Assembly: GCA_029204225.1 (NCBI GenBank)
Contig: CM055096.1
Coordinates: 44,503,967 to 44,567,966, forward strand
Origin: Diphasiastrum complanatum
Taxonomy: Eukaryota > Streptophyta > Lycopodiopsida > Lycopodiales > Lycopodiaceae
DNA length: 64,000 bases
Direction: 5' to 3'
The position numbers and the translations under genes were made by a program. Shown here one piece after another: positions 43,395 to 50,873 of the stretch; the stretch's first letter is position 1; the number at the start of each line of letters is the position of its first letter. Below the pieces are notes generated by a model. That model saw only the letters and a program-made list of their open reading frames with translations. It ran no database searches and was not told the DNA's origin.

Positions 43395-44915
43395 CTTTGA
43401 AGGGACTTCAAGTTAGCGTTGTTGGAATTTTCCCTCTCATTTTCCTCCTTTACATCTTCAAAGTCAAGGTCCAATTCCTTTGCATGTAGAGAAAACCAGC
43501 TTTCCTTTGCTTTCAACTGCACATACAGGCAATGATATAACTTAAGAAGGACAAAGCTTCAAAATGAATAAGAACCTCCATGAACTGACCAGCTAGACCA
43601 AGAACTCTGTGCAATAAAAAACTACTGAAATTAATGCAAGACAAGACAAATTTGTTATGAACCAAGTCTTAAAACATGAAACAGGACAATTATAGCTGAA
43701 ACCATCCATCTCATTTTGCTTTTTGAATAATATCATTCCACAAAATCTTATCAACAAAGTAATATCTACAGACATTACGCAACAGTCTGAAATGATATTT
43801 TTGTTGTGCTTGAATACTGAATAACTTGCCATACAGCTCTCCAAGTGTTTTCAAGTATCTACATGGACTTATCTAAAGACAGCATTACCTGTGAATGCCT
43901 GCGGGATGCCTTATCCACTTGAAGAGCAAGTGCAACACGCTTTTGAATTGCAGGTAAGTATGTGCCATTTACAGGAAATTTTGACAGCATTTTCATCTGC
44001 AAATCATTTTTCCAAAGACTTATACACATCTAAGAGTTTACTATGAAAACCCCTGAAGTTTACAAAGAATGCCCAAATGTACTTTCAGAACTGAAACACA
44101 TCTGAAGAAAATTGAGTATCAGATATAATTTTGTAAACCAAAAAGCTATGAAATTTTAACAATCAAGACACATGGGGGCAATTTTAATCCTCCAACTATC
44201 TGTTTTGTCTAAAATAAAATATAAAAACATTTTGCTGGAAAACCCGCAAATCGCTGGTTTTTTGGGCCAGCGATTCACGATTCGCGAATCACCAGTGCAA
44301 CTATGGTTTAAAAATACACAAACTGATTCCACATTCAGCGAACTGAAAAAGAAATTTCAAGACAAGCTCTACATCCTCATAAAGTGGGCTCCACTGCCAA
44401 GTTTGAACTACAATTCGCACGTGCTTTTTACAAAAGAGAAAAAAACTCTTCTTCACTTTTAAAGTGTTTTGGGAAAGCTGATACCTTTGGAAGGGTAGAG
44501 CATAAAACAGAAAACTTTGATTTGTCGGATGGTGAAATGAGAGCAATGCTGCATCCATCTTTCAAAGCACGAGCAGTTCTTCCACTTCTATGCACATACA
44601 TCTGATCATAAAAATCCATAAAATCCACTGAATCTGACAGAAGTGCTTTCAGCAGAAAATTTGAAAATCAGCATAGCTACTCGTAAATCCCTGATAATAC
44701 TTTGACATTCATAGCATGCCTCAATCAAGCCAGAAAACAAGCTGGTCATGTTTGTCTTCTATCTTAACCTATTCGATATTCTCACCACTTACCTCAGCTG
44801 CATGTGGCAGCTGGTAATGGACAACAGTTCGAATGTCAGGAATATCCAAGCCTCGTGCCGCAACATCAGTTGCAACAAGCACACAATCATCCTTTTCACG
44901 GAACCGGTCCATTGC
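23881..44915 (-). CDS. RH13: DEAD-box RNA helicase, RH13/DDX24/Mak5 type, 3' half (six exons)
   Basis: Nucleolar helicases of this group (yeast Mak5, human DDX24, plant RH13) act in large ribosomal subunit assembly. Exons on the minus strand: 44915-44793, 44601-44485, 43996-43889, 43516-43394, 24289-24224, 24093-23881. All six begin and end in phase 0 with GT and AG at the borders, and the joined reading has no stop until TGA at 23883-23881. Helicase domain 2 motifs are present: [15 protein letters not shown] (motif V) and HRSGRTARA (motif VI). The rest is the family's basic and acidic C-terminal part. The N-terminal part with Q-motif and DEAD box was not found up to 64000, so it lies beyond the window or behind the retrotransposons. 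The intron between the fourth and fifth listed exons is 19.1 kb and holds the LINE array. Family firm; orthology to RH13 likely. Confidence 0.9.
24224..24289 (-). CDS. RH13: Helicase penultimate exon
   Basis: 22 codons: [22 protein letters not shown]. Acceptor TTTTCTTGCAG, donor GTATGT. Matches the family's LL..PL.PK.FS.RY.AG segment. Confidence 0.87.
24296..25004. other. Unassigned intronic sequence
   Basis: AT-rich, no supported feature; the part nearest the acceptor is probably original intron. Confidence 0.4.
25005..25053. repeat. (GA)n microsatellite, no LINE attached
   Basis: GA tract with one GACA interruption. No LINE 3' stem-loop follows, so it is an unoccupied tract in the same intron. 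Confidence 0.93.
25213..25687. mobile_element. Putative solo LTR
   Basis: Runs from TGTAGGGTATTGGG to ATTTGTACA with an AATAAA signal near 25655. It contains an imperfect internal duplication (CTCACT..GACACTTGGTCCA.TGTATGA at 25299 and 25374). No coding sequence and no clear target duplication. Confidence 0.4.
25725..25798 (-). repeat. LINE 3' terminus: stem-loop and degenerate TC/TTTC tail (unit A)
   Basis: On the minus strand: stem-loop ATGCC-TTTT-GGCAT (25785-25798), a TTAATTAAGC box, then TTTC and TC repeats that pass into unrelated DNA. The tail is the most eroded of the array. Confidence 0.8.
26228..26938 (-). pseudogene. LINE unit A RT start fused to ORF2 C-terminus
   Basis: Opens with the region before [56 protein letters not shown]. 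At [10 protein letters not shown] it jumps straight to [12 protein letters not shown], which is the extreme C-terminus of ORF2 in units C and D. About 1.9 kb, including all catalytic RT motifs, is therefore missing at this point. Confidence 0.85.
26806..28178 (-). pseudogene. LINE unit A ORF2, APE endonuclease part
   Basis: Follows the ORF1 stop in the same frame as GIGAPGIGS, then [15 protein letters not shown] (Asn of motif I) and LLFMETHES (catalytic Glu). Later segments give VDFNARTS and [24 protein letters not shown] (SDH box). Several frameshifts occur, and a 121-bp tandem duplication sits at 27548-27780. The enzyme would nick target DNA; this copy cannot. Confidence 0.85.
27548..27780. 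repeat. Tandem duplication inside the LINE endonuclease
   Basis: Segment 27548-27668 is repeated at 27669-27780 with about ten bases missing and few substitutions, so it happened after insertion or shortly before. Confidence 0.9.
28179..29352 (-). pseudogene. LINE unit A ORF1 (L1-like RNA-binding protein)
   Basis: Starts [12 protein letters not shown] right after the (TC)n tract. A Pro/Ser/Ala-rich N-terminal part is broken by frame changes. A charged coiled-coil stretch lies at 28609-28806 ([19 protein letters not shown]). The C-terminal part has [21 protein letters not shown] and [10 protein letters not shown], the pattern of the L1 ORF1 C-terminal domain that contacts RNA. It ends at a TAG in frame with ORF2. 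Confidence 0.78.
29355..29445 (-). repeat. LINE 3' terminus: stem-loop, AATAAAG and (TC)n tail (unit B)
   Basis: Minus strand: ATGCC-TTTT-GGCAT (29432-29445), GGAAAAGACATTAATAAAGC, then 58 nt of TC ending at the first bases of unit A ORF1. Confidence 0.93.
29413..31340 (-). mobile_element. LINE unit B, 5'-truncated in RT
   Basis: About 1.9 kb. Its 5' end is cut inside the RT block RKAFDSV and abuts the (TC)n tail of unit C. It retains most RT, the C-terminal part and the complete 3' end. Length and truncation are typical of incomplete target-primed reverse transcription. Confidence 0.9.
29696..31340 (-). pseudogene. LINE unit B RT and C-terminal domain
   Basis: Frames 30903-31268, 29994-30872 and 29696-29902 are successive parts of one protein broken by a stop and a frameshift. 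RT blocks [11 protein letters not shown] and CTRWGLGVN are present. The catalytic box reads YAND (31050-31061), so the first catalytic Asp is Asn. The C-terminal CQLCSLGE motif begins a CCHC knuckle, cut by the frameshift. The tail is Asp-rich ([11 protein letters not shown]). Confidence 0.9.
31341..31442 (-). repeat. LINE 3' terminus: stem-loop, AATAAAG and (TC)n tail (unit C)
   Basis: Minus strand: ATGCC-TTT-GGCAT (31430-31442, loop one base shorter), AAAGACATTAATAAAG, then 70 nt of TC joined to the truncated RT of unit B. Confidence 0.93.
31579..34179 (-). pseudogene. LINE unit C RT and CCHC domain
   Basis: Longest RT of the family in the window. [27 protein letters not shown]-like block, [27 protein letters not shown], intact catalytic YADD (33106-33117), [18 protein letters not shown] and [18 protein letters not shown] appear in order. 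The C-terminal part has [19 protein letters not shown], a C-x2-C-x8-H-x4-C knuckle. About seven stops or frameshifts are seen (for example near 33507, 33168, 32460). Confidence 0.93.
34195..35150 (-). pseudogene. LINE unit C APE endonuclease
   Basis: [12 protein letters not shown] leads to [15 protein letters not shown] and [13 protein letters not shown]. An internal deletion and frameshift near 34880-34920 remove the GSGGV region, then TGDFNARTS reappears in another frame. The segment 34195-34695 has [13 protein letters not shown] and [13 protein letters not shown]. Catalytic Asn, Glu, Asp and His blocks are each recognisable but not in one frame. Confidence 0.87.
35200..36461 (-). pseudogene. 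LINE unit C ORF1
   Basis: Starts [13 protein letters not shown] about 120 bp inside the (TC)n border. The Ala/Thr/Ser-rich N-terminal half is low complexity. A coiled coil follows ([19 protein letters not shown] through [16 protein letters not shown]), then a nucleic-acid-binding part with [31 protein letters not shown] and [14 protein letters not shown]. The order coiled coil, RRM-like, C-terminal domain is that of L1 ORF1. It breaks by frameshift and several stops. Confidence 0.82.
36580..36671 (-). repeat. LINE 3' terminus with covarying stem-loop and (TC)n tail (unit D)
   Basis: Minus strand: GTGCC-CTCA-GGCAC (36658-36671), a stem changed at the first pair on both sides against ATGCC/GGCAT, then an AT-rich box and 64 nt of TC ending at the 5' end of unit C. 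Confidence 0.88.
36866..37392 (-). pseudogene. LINE unit D C-terminal CCHC domain
   Basis: [18 protein letters not shown] then [19 protein letters not shown] and [14 protein letters not shown], then a frameshift and a basic tail ending [10 protein letters not shown]. Directly follows the endonuclease linker, showing the RT deletion. Confidence 0.87.
37376..38699 (-). pseudogene. LINE unit D APE endonuclease and linker
   Basis: [15 protein letters not shown] and LLLAETHES, then after frameshifts [15 protein letters not shown] (usual Gly-Asp replaced by Arg-Asp) and [15 protein letters not shown]. The linker ends [12 protein letters not shown], where RT should begin; instead the sequence joins the C-terminal domain. 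Confidence 0.85.
38700..39685 (-). pseudogene. LINE unit D ORF1
   Basis: Starts [10 protein letters not shown] about 140 bp inside the (TC)n border. After a frame change: [14 protein letters not shown], coiled coil ([32 protein letters not shown]), then a second frameshift to [32 protein letters not shown] and [16 protein letters not shown]. It continues without a stop through SQKGFRAPG into the endonuclease, unlike units A and C, where TAG interrupts at this place. Confidence 0.82.
39828..39928 (-). repeat. LINE 3' terminus with altered stem-loop and (TTTC)n(TC)n tail (unit E)
   Basis: Minus strand: TACC-TTAG-GGTA (39917-39928), a stem different in sequence but still paired, then GGACATTAATAAAATC, four TTTC repeats and about 53 nt of TC ending at a G/C run and the 5' end of unit D. 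Confidence 0.85.
39898..41920 (-). mobile_element. LINE unit E, 5'-truncated in RT
   Basis: About 2.0 kb. Begins within [16 protein letters not shown] directly at the (TC)n tail of unit F and keeps the rest of RT, the CCHC and the 3' region. Closest in sequence to unit D rather than A-C. Confidence 0.9.
40347..41920 (-). pseudogene. LINE unit E RT and CCHC domain
   Basis: Best preserved RT reading in the window: one frame 41870-41112, a single stop, then 41105-40347. It has [32 protein letters not shown], intact YADD (41550-41561), [16 protein letters not shown] and [18 protein letters not shown]. The knuckle is [20 protein letters not shown] frame break lies near 41870 next to the truncation. 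The near-intact frame implies a younger insertion. Confidence 0.93.
41921..42013 (-). repeat. LINE 3' terminus: stem-loop, AATAAAG and (TC)n tail (unit F)
   Basis: Minus strand: ATGC-TTGAGG-GCAT (42000-42013; one pair lost), AAAGACATTAATAAAG, TTC repeats, then 47 nt of TC joined to the truncated RT of unit E. Confidence 0.9.
42320..42577 (+). mobile_element. LTR-like fragment with preceding polypurine tract
   Basis: AAGGGGGGG (42311-42319) precedes TGTTGGAATTAAGC, like a polypurine tract and LTR start on the plus strand. Contains (CA)10 and (TC)6 near 42433-42468. The start resembles that of the segment at 10164. Confidence 0.5.
42578..43147 (-). pseudogene. LINE unit F ORF1 fragment
   Basis: Minus-strand frames give [19 protein letters not shown] (coiled coil), then [36 protein letters not shown] and [10 protein letters not shown], then [15 protein letters not shown]. 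These match ORF1 of units A and C block by block. Several stops and frame changes. Confidence 0.8.
43149..43203 (-). repeat. LINE 3' terminus: stem-loop, AATAAAG and short (TC)n tail (unit G)
   Basis: Minus strand: ATGCC-TTTT-GGCAT (43190-43203), AAAGACATCAATAAAGCG, then 20 nt of TC joined to the ORF1 fragment of unit F. Confidence 0.9.
43170..43340 (-). mobile_element. LINE unit G: 3' UTR only
   Basis: About 170 bp matching only the LINE 3' region (GAGATGTTTCATGTGCTCCCA, then the stem-loop). It has TC repeats on both sides: its own tail at one end and the intronic tract at the other. It is the extreme of 5' truncation and shows the insertion target was (TC)n. Confidence 0.88.
43341..43393. 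repeat. (TC)n tract at the helicase splice donor
   Basis: 52 nt of GA on the plus strand, TC in the gene's sense. It begins in the GTCTCT donor itself, so the microsatellite is the first sequence of the intron. Probably the ancestral tract into which the LINEs integrated. Confidence 0.9.
43394..43516 (-). CDS. RH13: Helicase C-terminal exon next to the giant intron
   Basis: 41 codons: [21 protein letters not shown], an acidic stretch, then NANLKSLQR. Acceptor GTGCAG. The donor is AGG|GTCTCT, that is, the first bases of the intron are already the (TC)n tract. Joining to the exon at 24289 gives [16 protein letters not shown], in agreement with the family's LKKLQ.EL..LL pattern, so the boundary is well placed. 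Confidence 0.87.
43889..43996 (-). CDS. RH13: Helicase C-terminal exon
   Basis: 36 codons: [19 protein letters not shown] and [15 protein letters not shown]. This matches the post-helicase segment of plant RH13 (FP...YMPAVRKR..LA.QID). Acceptor TTTGCAG, donor GTAATG. Confidence 0.88.
44485..44601 (-). CDS. RH13: Helicase exon with motif VI
   Basis: 39 codons: [12 protein letters not shown] (motif VI, with arginine finger), then [16 protein letters not shown], ending STLPK. Acceptor GATCAG, donor GTATCA. The usual first residue is Val; here it is Met, a conservative change. Confidence 0.92.
44793..44915 (-). CDS. RH13: Helicase exon with motif V
   Basis: 41 codons reading [40 protein letters not shown]. 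Acceptor CTACAG, donor [19 protein letters not shown] is motif V of DEAD-box domain 2, and the acceptor falls where the family reads LKAMDRFR. Confidence 0.93.
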
Positions 44916-45838
44916 CTGTAGTGCATTTAGGAGGAAAGGGTTATTGAAAATTGTTAAGCAGGGATGTTTAGCTACAGGAAGAATAAAAAATACAAACTGG
45001 ATATCCAAGAAACCACTTTGCTAAAGTGAAAATTAAGTAGCTGGAATATTTACAATTAACTCGTTAAAGCCCTTTCTACCAAAGTGAGAGCTAGTAGTTC
45101 TGCTTGGACCATGACAAAAAATTGCTAGTAGCAATATATGATTATCAATTAATCTGAACAAAATTAACGTCCTAACGTTCCAAACAAAAGTAAATGATAC
45201 CTGCTAGCAACAAAATCCTATTTTGACTATATGCAGGGTTATTTCCATAACTGCAATGACTTAACCTTCTAGAAGAAATGTATACGTGCCGAAAGATACT
45301 ACATTATATCTCCCTCTGTTTTGAAGCTTAAAAAGACAACAAAAGTATGTCTGCTTGTTAATCAACATCCTCTTACACCAAGTGCACTGAAATTAGATAG
45401 CATATTCTCTCCCCTACCTCTTCTAATCTTTAACGACATTTTTCAAAAGTGATACAAATTATACAAGAGAAAAGGCAGCAGTACAGTCCAAAAAATTTAT
45501 CTGATCAATGGAATGAAAACGTAAAAGAGGAAAACCATGTAATTGCTATGTGCACCATTCTCATGTCTGTTTTTTGCAACTTTGGAATATTTAATGACGC
45601 TAATCAACGCCATATAATGTGAACAGCTTTTCATGCTCATACCAGAACAAAATAAAGACATCCGTACAAGCAAACAAGAAGAGCTTCAATACAGCAGAAA
45701 AGACTGACGGTTTTCGAAAAAACTCAGAGAGTTTTCAGGAATGCAATTTGCAAAACATTAAGTACAATAAATCATTACTATAACAAACAGAGAAAATCCA
45801 AAACTTCGAATTTTAAATATGTACAATCTAATGTGGTA
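44916..45838. other. Intronic or unassigned AT-rich sequence
   Basis: Upstream of the motif V exon on the minus strand. No further helicase exon was recognised. Confidence 0.4.
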
Positions 45839-46060
45839 AGGTTACAAGCTGATTCAAATCGGCCGATTCAAACGGTTCAAACCGGCCAAGCTGGTTGGAA
45901 CCGGAAAACGGTTCGAATAGCACAAAACAAAATCCAAAACGTTTTCTTTTGGCTTTTTTAGGTTTTTTTATTTTGTCCCGGTTCGAACCGGATTTCGGTT
46001 CAAACGGTTCGAACGATGGTTCGATTTTTGAAATGTGATTCGTGCAACTCTATACTATGG
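45839..46060. repeat. Mini-element built of GGTTCGAACCGG palindromes, copy 1
   Basis: GGTTACAAGCTGATTC..CGGCC, CCGGAAAACGGTTCGAA, an A/T-rich centre (CCAAAACGTTTTCTTTTGGC), then CCCGGTTCGAACCGGATTTCGGTTC and a GATTCGTGCAACT end. The second copy at 56126 keeps the same order and ends. GGTTCGAACC is a perfect palindrome. Copies at two unrelated loci with shared ends point to a non-autonomous transposon. Confidence 0.7.
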
Positions 46061-46910
46061 TATATAGTTTCCTGCTCAGAAAATTTGGTTCTTGTAAAGA
46101 TTGAATATGTACAACGCACTATGGTCATTGGTCATTAGTACGTAAAAAAGTTGGGTCCCTCCCTGTCTCAAAAACATTTCTTCATATAGGAACTCCTATC
46201 TAACCCTCAAAGCCTCTTCCTGCTTCCCTTTAATTTGGGCTCCTGCTCTCTGCCCCATTCACTAGCTTATGGATCCACCCTCCTCTCTCCTTGCTCAACC
46301 TCCCCAACAACCAATCCTGCCTATCATTACCCCCTCTTGCTCTGCCTTCTCAAGCCTCATCTACCTCCTGCTTGTTCCCCATTTTTGCTATTTTTGCAAT
46401 GTCCACATCCATCCCTCTCCACACAGCTCCTTCCAGATTGGTTACCCCTGCCAGCAACCAGCCTGTGTTATTCAAGCTTCTTGCCCCTGGCTAGCAGCTG
46501 CCTGCCTCCCATGCATTGTCTTCCCTAAAGGAACACATTCTGTTTCAAATGAATGCAGAATAACATTCCAATTTTGTGGGCGATTATATAATATATACAT
46601 TGAAACAGAGCAGTGTTCCATACGCTGGTATACAGAACCTTTGCAAATATAGTACTACTACATGAATGTCTGTTATAATTTTGTGTTTTTTCTTTGGGGG
46701 GAGAGGGGCAGTCACCATAACAAGTATTTTTTGGACAAACATGTAACTTTTTCCACACTCAGCCTTTTTTGGTTCGATAAAGGCTATGGCTGAGTTCTTT
46801 CTACCAAATAGAATCGCTCTGCAACTTGTCCAAGTGATTTCCACTGAGAAACGATGATTTTGAATTCAAAAACCTGAGAATTGCCAAAACCTGATGAAAA
46901 CCACAAAACT
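46061..46910. other. Unassigned sequence with a CT-rich stretch
   Basis: 46200-46520 is strongly CT-rich and opens frames of 97-127 codons on the plus strand (46235, 46269), rich in Pro/Ser/Leu/Cys as expected from composition. No family recognised. Confidence 0.4.
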
Positions 46911-47760
46911 TCACAGTTTTGCCACCATTGAACAAATTTCAGATCTATCTGATCCTACCCTATGTCCAAGAAATTTCCAACTTGACCACCTAGTTGCCTC
47001 TTTCACCAAGATACAATGAACACATCTGTTGTCGAACATAATCATGCTTTGTTTCTGACAGCATGTCAAAGAGATGACTATAGAATCAAGGAGTTGCATA
47101 ACCGGAGAAACGAAGAAGACACATAACCTTGGTCCTCTAGAACCTTGGAGGAGAGAGCAATCTACGGATATCAATGTATTCTTGAATCTGTGTCCCCAAA
47201 TATTGCCGGCCTCTGAAAATATGTGACAAAGCAAAAGATGGCATCCAACTACAGAGGAGGCATGGCAAACTCGACCAAGATAGACTGACATTCAATAGAT
47301 CATTTAGGATGAGCTATCCATGATGACTTGAATACCTAGAGGGGGGAAAAACTCGCTTTTACTGCATAAATCATCTTAGTGTGTCCGATGTTCAAAGAGG
47401 CGGTACTTGGTCTTCATAAACTTGCACATGTTTCTAGAAGTGAAACCACTCCATAATGACTAAGGAAAACTGTTCCACCCCTTGCCAACTAGTAGTTGCC
47501 TTCCTTAAGTTGAGGTCATTATGTGAAGTAAACCTAAGTACGAGTATTAGAAAAACATGCCTATAAGTTAGTTGCATAGAGTGACAATCTCCTTGGTATG
47601 AAATGTTAGAGATCAACTTCCTGATTTTTCACATCTAACCTCAAGCCTCTCCTATCAAATATTGAACAAGATATCAATTTGTCTTTGTAGTTTGTGGGGA
47701 TTTCCATAATGTTGATGTTCGTAAGGCAAACATGCTATCAATGATGAGAACGCTCACTAA
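46911..47760 (-). pseudogene. Ancient LINE RT C-terminal fragment
   Basis: On the minus strand, through many stops, the reading LQRQIDILFN..., YSYLGLLHIMTSTLRKATTS, then EFAMPPL, TYFQRPAIF, IALSS..EDQGY follows the LINE order [45 protein letters not shown]. Much more decayed than the intronic units. It is cut on the right by the gypsy A LTR. Confidence 0.72.
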
Positions 47761-47767
47761 GCACCTG

Positions 47768-47903
47768 TATGCTAGAAAGCAGGACTTAAGCTAGAAAGCA
47801 GGAAGAGAATGCTTAAGGAGGCTAAAAGAGGAGCAATGCCTGCTTATGCATAATAACAATAAAAGAATGGACGCGGCGAATGAAATGAGCCAAGTCCATA
47901 ACT
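47768..47903 (-). mobile_element. Gypsy A 3' LTR, internally deleted
   Basis: TATGCTAGAAAGCAGGACT to GAGGAGCAAT matches 54923-54990, and CCTGCTTATGCATAATAAC to CCATAAC matches 55208-55268, so about 230 bp of the middle is missing against the other LTR. The far end is also short by about 23 bp. Confidence 0.85.
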
Positions 47904-47915
47904 CTCCCCTGCAGA
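47904..47915 (-). promoter_or_regulatory. Polypurine tract of gypsy A
   Basis: On the minus strand GCAGGGGAGAG abuts the LTR start GTTATGG. Position and composition are as expected for plus-strand priming. Confidence 0.7.
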
Positions 47916-48005
47916 AAAACAAAGCCCTCCACCGGCTAGCAAGCATAATGACTATCTAAAACAATAATGTAAGCATGCTAAATACTGAAAAATCACGAAC
48001 TAATG

Positions 48006-48498
48006 TGTCATGCCCATGACTGGTCTTGGATAGCGTGTCGACGCTAGGGACCGGTAGACCAACAACCCGTAAGTTAATTGTGACTATAAGGGAATTGGGG
48101 CCCTTATGTGTACATGGTCATAATTAATGGTTGTAGGCCTAAACACATGGTGGTGGAGTTGGTATGGGTCTATCAGTGAGTCAATAGGGAACTCGATGAC
48201 GTGGCCCAGATAGGCTGCAGAGGTGTCCAGTGAGGTGTCAGTGCACTACTAGTGGTGCATGGGCCTTGGAGGGTATAAGTATACCTGCTGGGCTCTCACT
48301 AGTGCATGCTTGATTTGTGATGAGTAGCTACATGCTGCTGGTGTGACTCCTCTTTCCATGAGTCTGATTGATCCATAGCTTGGGGGCTAGATCCGTACGA
48401 TCTAGGTTTGGTTGGGTTGGTTTAACCTCAACCGGTTCCCATGAGTTGTTGCTTTGTATGGTATGCTTAGGCTAGAATCCTGTTGTGAGGACTTTATA
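48006..48498 (+). mobile_element. 5' LTR of the plus-strand gypsy
   Basis: Begins TGTCATGCCC, a start common among gypsy LTRs, and ends just before the PBS. A TATAAGTATA promoter-like box lies near 48277. No second copy was found, because the 3' end of the element is lost. Confidence 0.75.
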
Positions 48499-48499
48499 T

Positions 48500-48511
48500 T
48501 GGTATCAGAGC
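48500..48511 (+). promoter_or_regulatory. Primer-binding site, initiator Met tRNA
   Basis: TGGTATCAGAGC, the exact common plant PBS, directly after the LTR. Confidence 0.92.
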
Positions 48512-48570
48512 AAACCTTAGGCTAGGCAGTTTTAGAACTTCATCAGAGCAATAAACAACGGGATAAACAA

Positions 48571-49923
48571 ATGCGAAATCTATTTAATCAACTGCAAGCT
48601 ATTAACTCTAACAACTTGGGCTACCAACCGGAAATATTTTCCGGCGAAAAAAAGTTTAAACGCCCGGAAGTTGTAGAAGACTGGATAAACCGTTGGACAA
48701 GTTATTTTAGCTTGCACAACGTTCCAGAGGATAAACGAATATCATCGGTTCTATTGTTTCTGGAAGGTAAAGCCTCTTCTTGGTGGAGGGAACTTTCCAC
48801 GAAACCGGTGACTTGGGCTGGATTCCTGACGGAATTCCGGAAAGCTTTTGTCACGATAGATGATTCCGAGCTGTATATTCGGTTTATCAACTGCAAAATG
48901 GGCAGCCGAGAACTGGACGGTTATGTCCAAGAGTTCTTGGATTCTTTGGCCAAGGTGCCGCTTTTTTATCGTAAGTTAGCACAGTGGCAATTTATTGCTG
49001 GACTGCCAACTGACTATCAAAATGAATGCAAACGAAATATCCTCAACTCACTAGAGGATGCTATCCGTGTGGCGAAAGCCTATGATAGTACAGTTGTTGC
49101 ATCACGAAAAAGGGTGCACGGCCAAACGGCCCCGAAACCCAAGCAAGAAAAATCTAGCAAGCGTAAGAAGCAGTTTTTTGACGAACTGGAAGCTGAAACG
49201 TACCAACAGTCAAAGATGAAGAAGAATAAGAAAAAACTGGTGGTGAAAGACAAAGCACGGTTGGCGGCGCTTAAACAAAATCTGTGTTTCCTCTGCAATA
49301 AACCCGGGCACCGTGCTAAACAGTGCCCCGAACGGAAAACTAAGTCGTCAAGTTTCATGACTGTGGATTTACCGGCAGGTAAATTAGAAGTCAATTTGTT
49401 AAATAATTGTGACTGTACTTGTAACTTTAGTGCACTCTCTTTCAAGCCTAATGAATTGTTTCGTGTGAGAGGCAATCTTTTAGGGAAAGACGTGAATGTG
49501 CTTTTTGATTCAGGTAGTACTCACAATTTTTTGAATGCTCGACTTGCGCAGAAGCTCCGAGTGCCCACCATGGCCAGTGATCACCGTTACGTGGTCCGTC
49601 TTGCCTCAGGGTCGGACACTGAGATTTGGGATGTCAAAGTATCGAACTTAGAGCTTCGGATGCAGGACTATGTTGAGCCGTTGGATTTCCATGTCATGAA
49701 TCTAGACCGGACTGATGTAATTTTGGGCTATGAATGGTTTTTTGGCAAGTCAGACTCTTTAGAGATAGATTTTAAAAATCATTCTATGGTATTTAAAGAT
49801 AAGTTTGATCAGATTGTCTCTATTTCTGGAGAGACCGATGTACTTCCATCGCCGATGATTTCCTCGGCTGAATTATTGAGAAACTTCATGATTCTGAGTA
49901 TGAACTCTTTCACTGGCTTTTGA
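48571..49923 (+). CDS. Gypsy Gag-protease, intact frame
   Basis: 450 codons. The Gag capsid region has [19 protein letters not shown] and [14 protein letters not shown] basic linker follows, then the zinc knuckle [14 protein letters not shown] around residue 240 (C-x2-C-x4-H-x4-C). The retropepsin active site [11 protein letters not shown] begins near residue 310, with VILGYEWF later (family I(L)G..W). The frame ends at 49923; pol lies in the -1 frame overlapping by four bases (TTTTGA), so a -1 frameshift or a simple mutation separates them. The start ATG is 60 bp after the PBS. This frame shows no damage and is the best preserved retrotransposon protein here. Confidence 0.95.
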   Translation: MRNLFNQLQAINSNNLGYQPEIFSGEKKFKRPEVVEDWINRWTSYFSLHNVPEDKRISSVLLFLEGKASSWWRELSTKPVTWAGFLTEFRKAFVTIDDSELYIRFINCKMGSRELDGYVQEFLDSLAKVPLFYRKLAQWQFIAGLPTDYQNECKRNILNSLEDAIRVAKAYDSTVVASRKRVHGQTAPKPKQEKSSKRKKQFFDELEAETYQQSKMKKNKKKLVVKDKARLAALKQNLCFLCNKPGHRAKQCPERKTKSSSFMTVDLPAGKLEVNLLNNCDCTCNFSALSFKPNELFRVRGNLLGKDVNVLFDSGSTHNFLNARLAQKLRVPTMASDHRYVVRLASGSDTEIWDVKVSNLELRMQDYVEPLDFHVMNLDRTDVILGYEWFFGKSDSLEIDFKNHSMVFKDKFDQIVSISGETDVLPSPMISSAELLRNFMILSMNSFTGF

Positions 49924-50873
49924 AATCTCTTATGCATTGTGATGTTAGGGATGTGAATGTGTTTTCATGCTTTAACACCGAAAATTCACATCAGGAACAA
50001 CAGCTTTTGCAAGATTTAAAGCAAGAGTTTAGTGAAGTTTTTCCGAAGCAGCTACCTTATGGACTACCACCCGCTCGGTCGGTAAATCATAAGATAGATC
50101 TTTTGCCCGATAGTCGTCCTATCTTCAGACAACCATATCGGTTTAGTCAGAAGGAAGAGGAGGAAGTGGCTAGGCAGATCGAGGAGTATCTCAGGATGGG
50201 ACGCATAAGACCTAGTAAATCTCCATGTAAAAATAAATACCCGTTGCCCAGGATGGGCGATCTCATAGATCGATTGATGGGAGCTAAATACTTCACGAAA
50301 ATTGATCTATATACGGGATACCATCAGATTAGGATACATCCGGAAGATGTATCTAAAACCGGTTTTAGGACCAGGTTTGGCCACTACGAGTTTCTTGTAT
50401 TGCCCTTTGGTTTGACGAATGCTCCAGCTACTTTCCAGCAAATGATGAACGATTTGTTTCGTCCATATTTGGGGAAGTTCGTAGTAGTGTTTCTGGACGA
50501 TATTCTAATCTATAGCAGAACACTCAAAGAGCATGCTAAGCATGATCATCCTGAGACGGATGGACAGATGGAAACAACGAATCAGACAATGGAACAAATG
50601 CTTCGGGCATATGTTTCCAGACGGCAATCTGATTGGGAAAAGTACCTTCCATTGATCGAGTTTGCCTATAATATTAGTAAGCATTCGGCTACCGGTTATA
50701 GCCCGTTTATGCTTATGTACGGTTTTGAGCCTAGGTCACCCATTGCGGTTGAGACTCGGGCGATCAAGTTTCAGAAAGTAGCGGATTTCCTACACGATAT
50801 GCAGGAAATGCTACGGATTGCACGTGAAAATGTCCAGAGTGCCCAGGATAGGGACAGACATTATTTCTCATAA
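49920..50873 (+). pseudogene. Gypsy Pol with two in-frame deletions (RT joined to integrase tail)
   Basis: 317 codons open throughout but internally shortened. [17 protein letters not shown] and [16 protein letters not shown] start the RT. At [15 protein letters not shown] about 27 residues (the block with the WR.C.DYR motif) are missing. [31 protein letters not shown] and catalytic FLDD (50490-50501) remain. At [14 protein letters not shown] the RT passes directly into the integrase core end and its C-terminal part; RT thumb, RNase H, the zinc domain and most of the DDE core are gone. The element is non-autonomous. It ends after QDRDRHYF. Confidence 0.93.

Noticed and set aside
45839-46060. 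tRNA gene suspected from GGTTCGAACC (T-arm-like)
   Set aside because: The motif is repeated and palindromic, and no acceptor stem, D-arm or anticodon arm can be built around it.
46235-46652. Pro/Ser-rich 97-127 codon frames
   Set aside because: Explained by CT-rich composition; no domain and no conservation signal.
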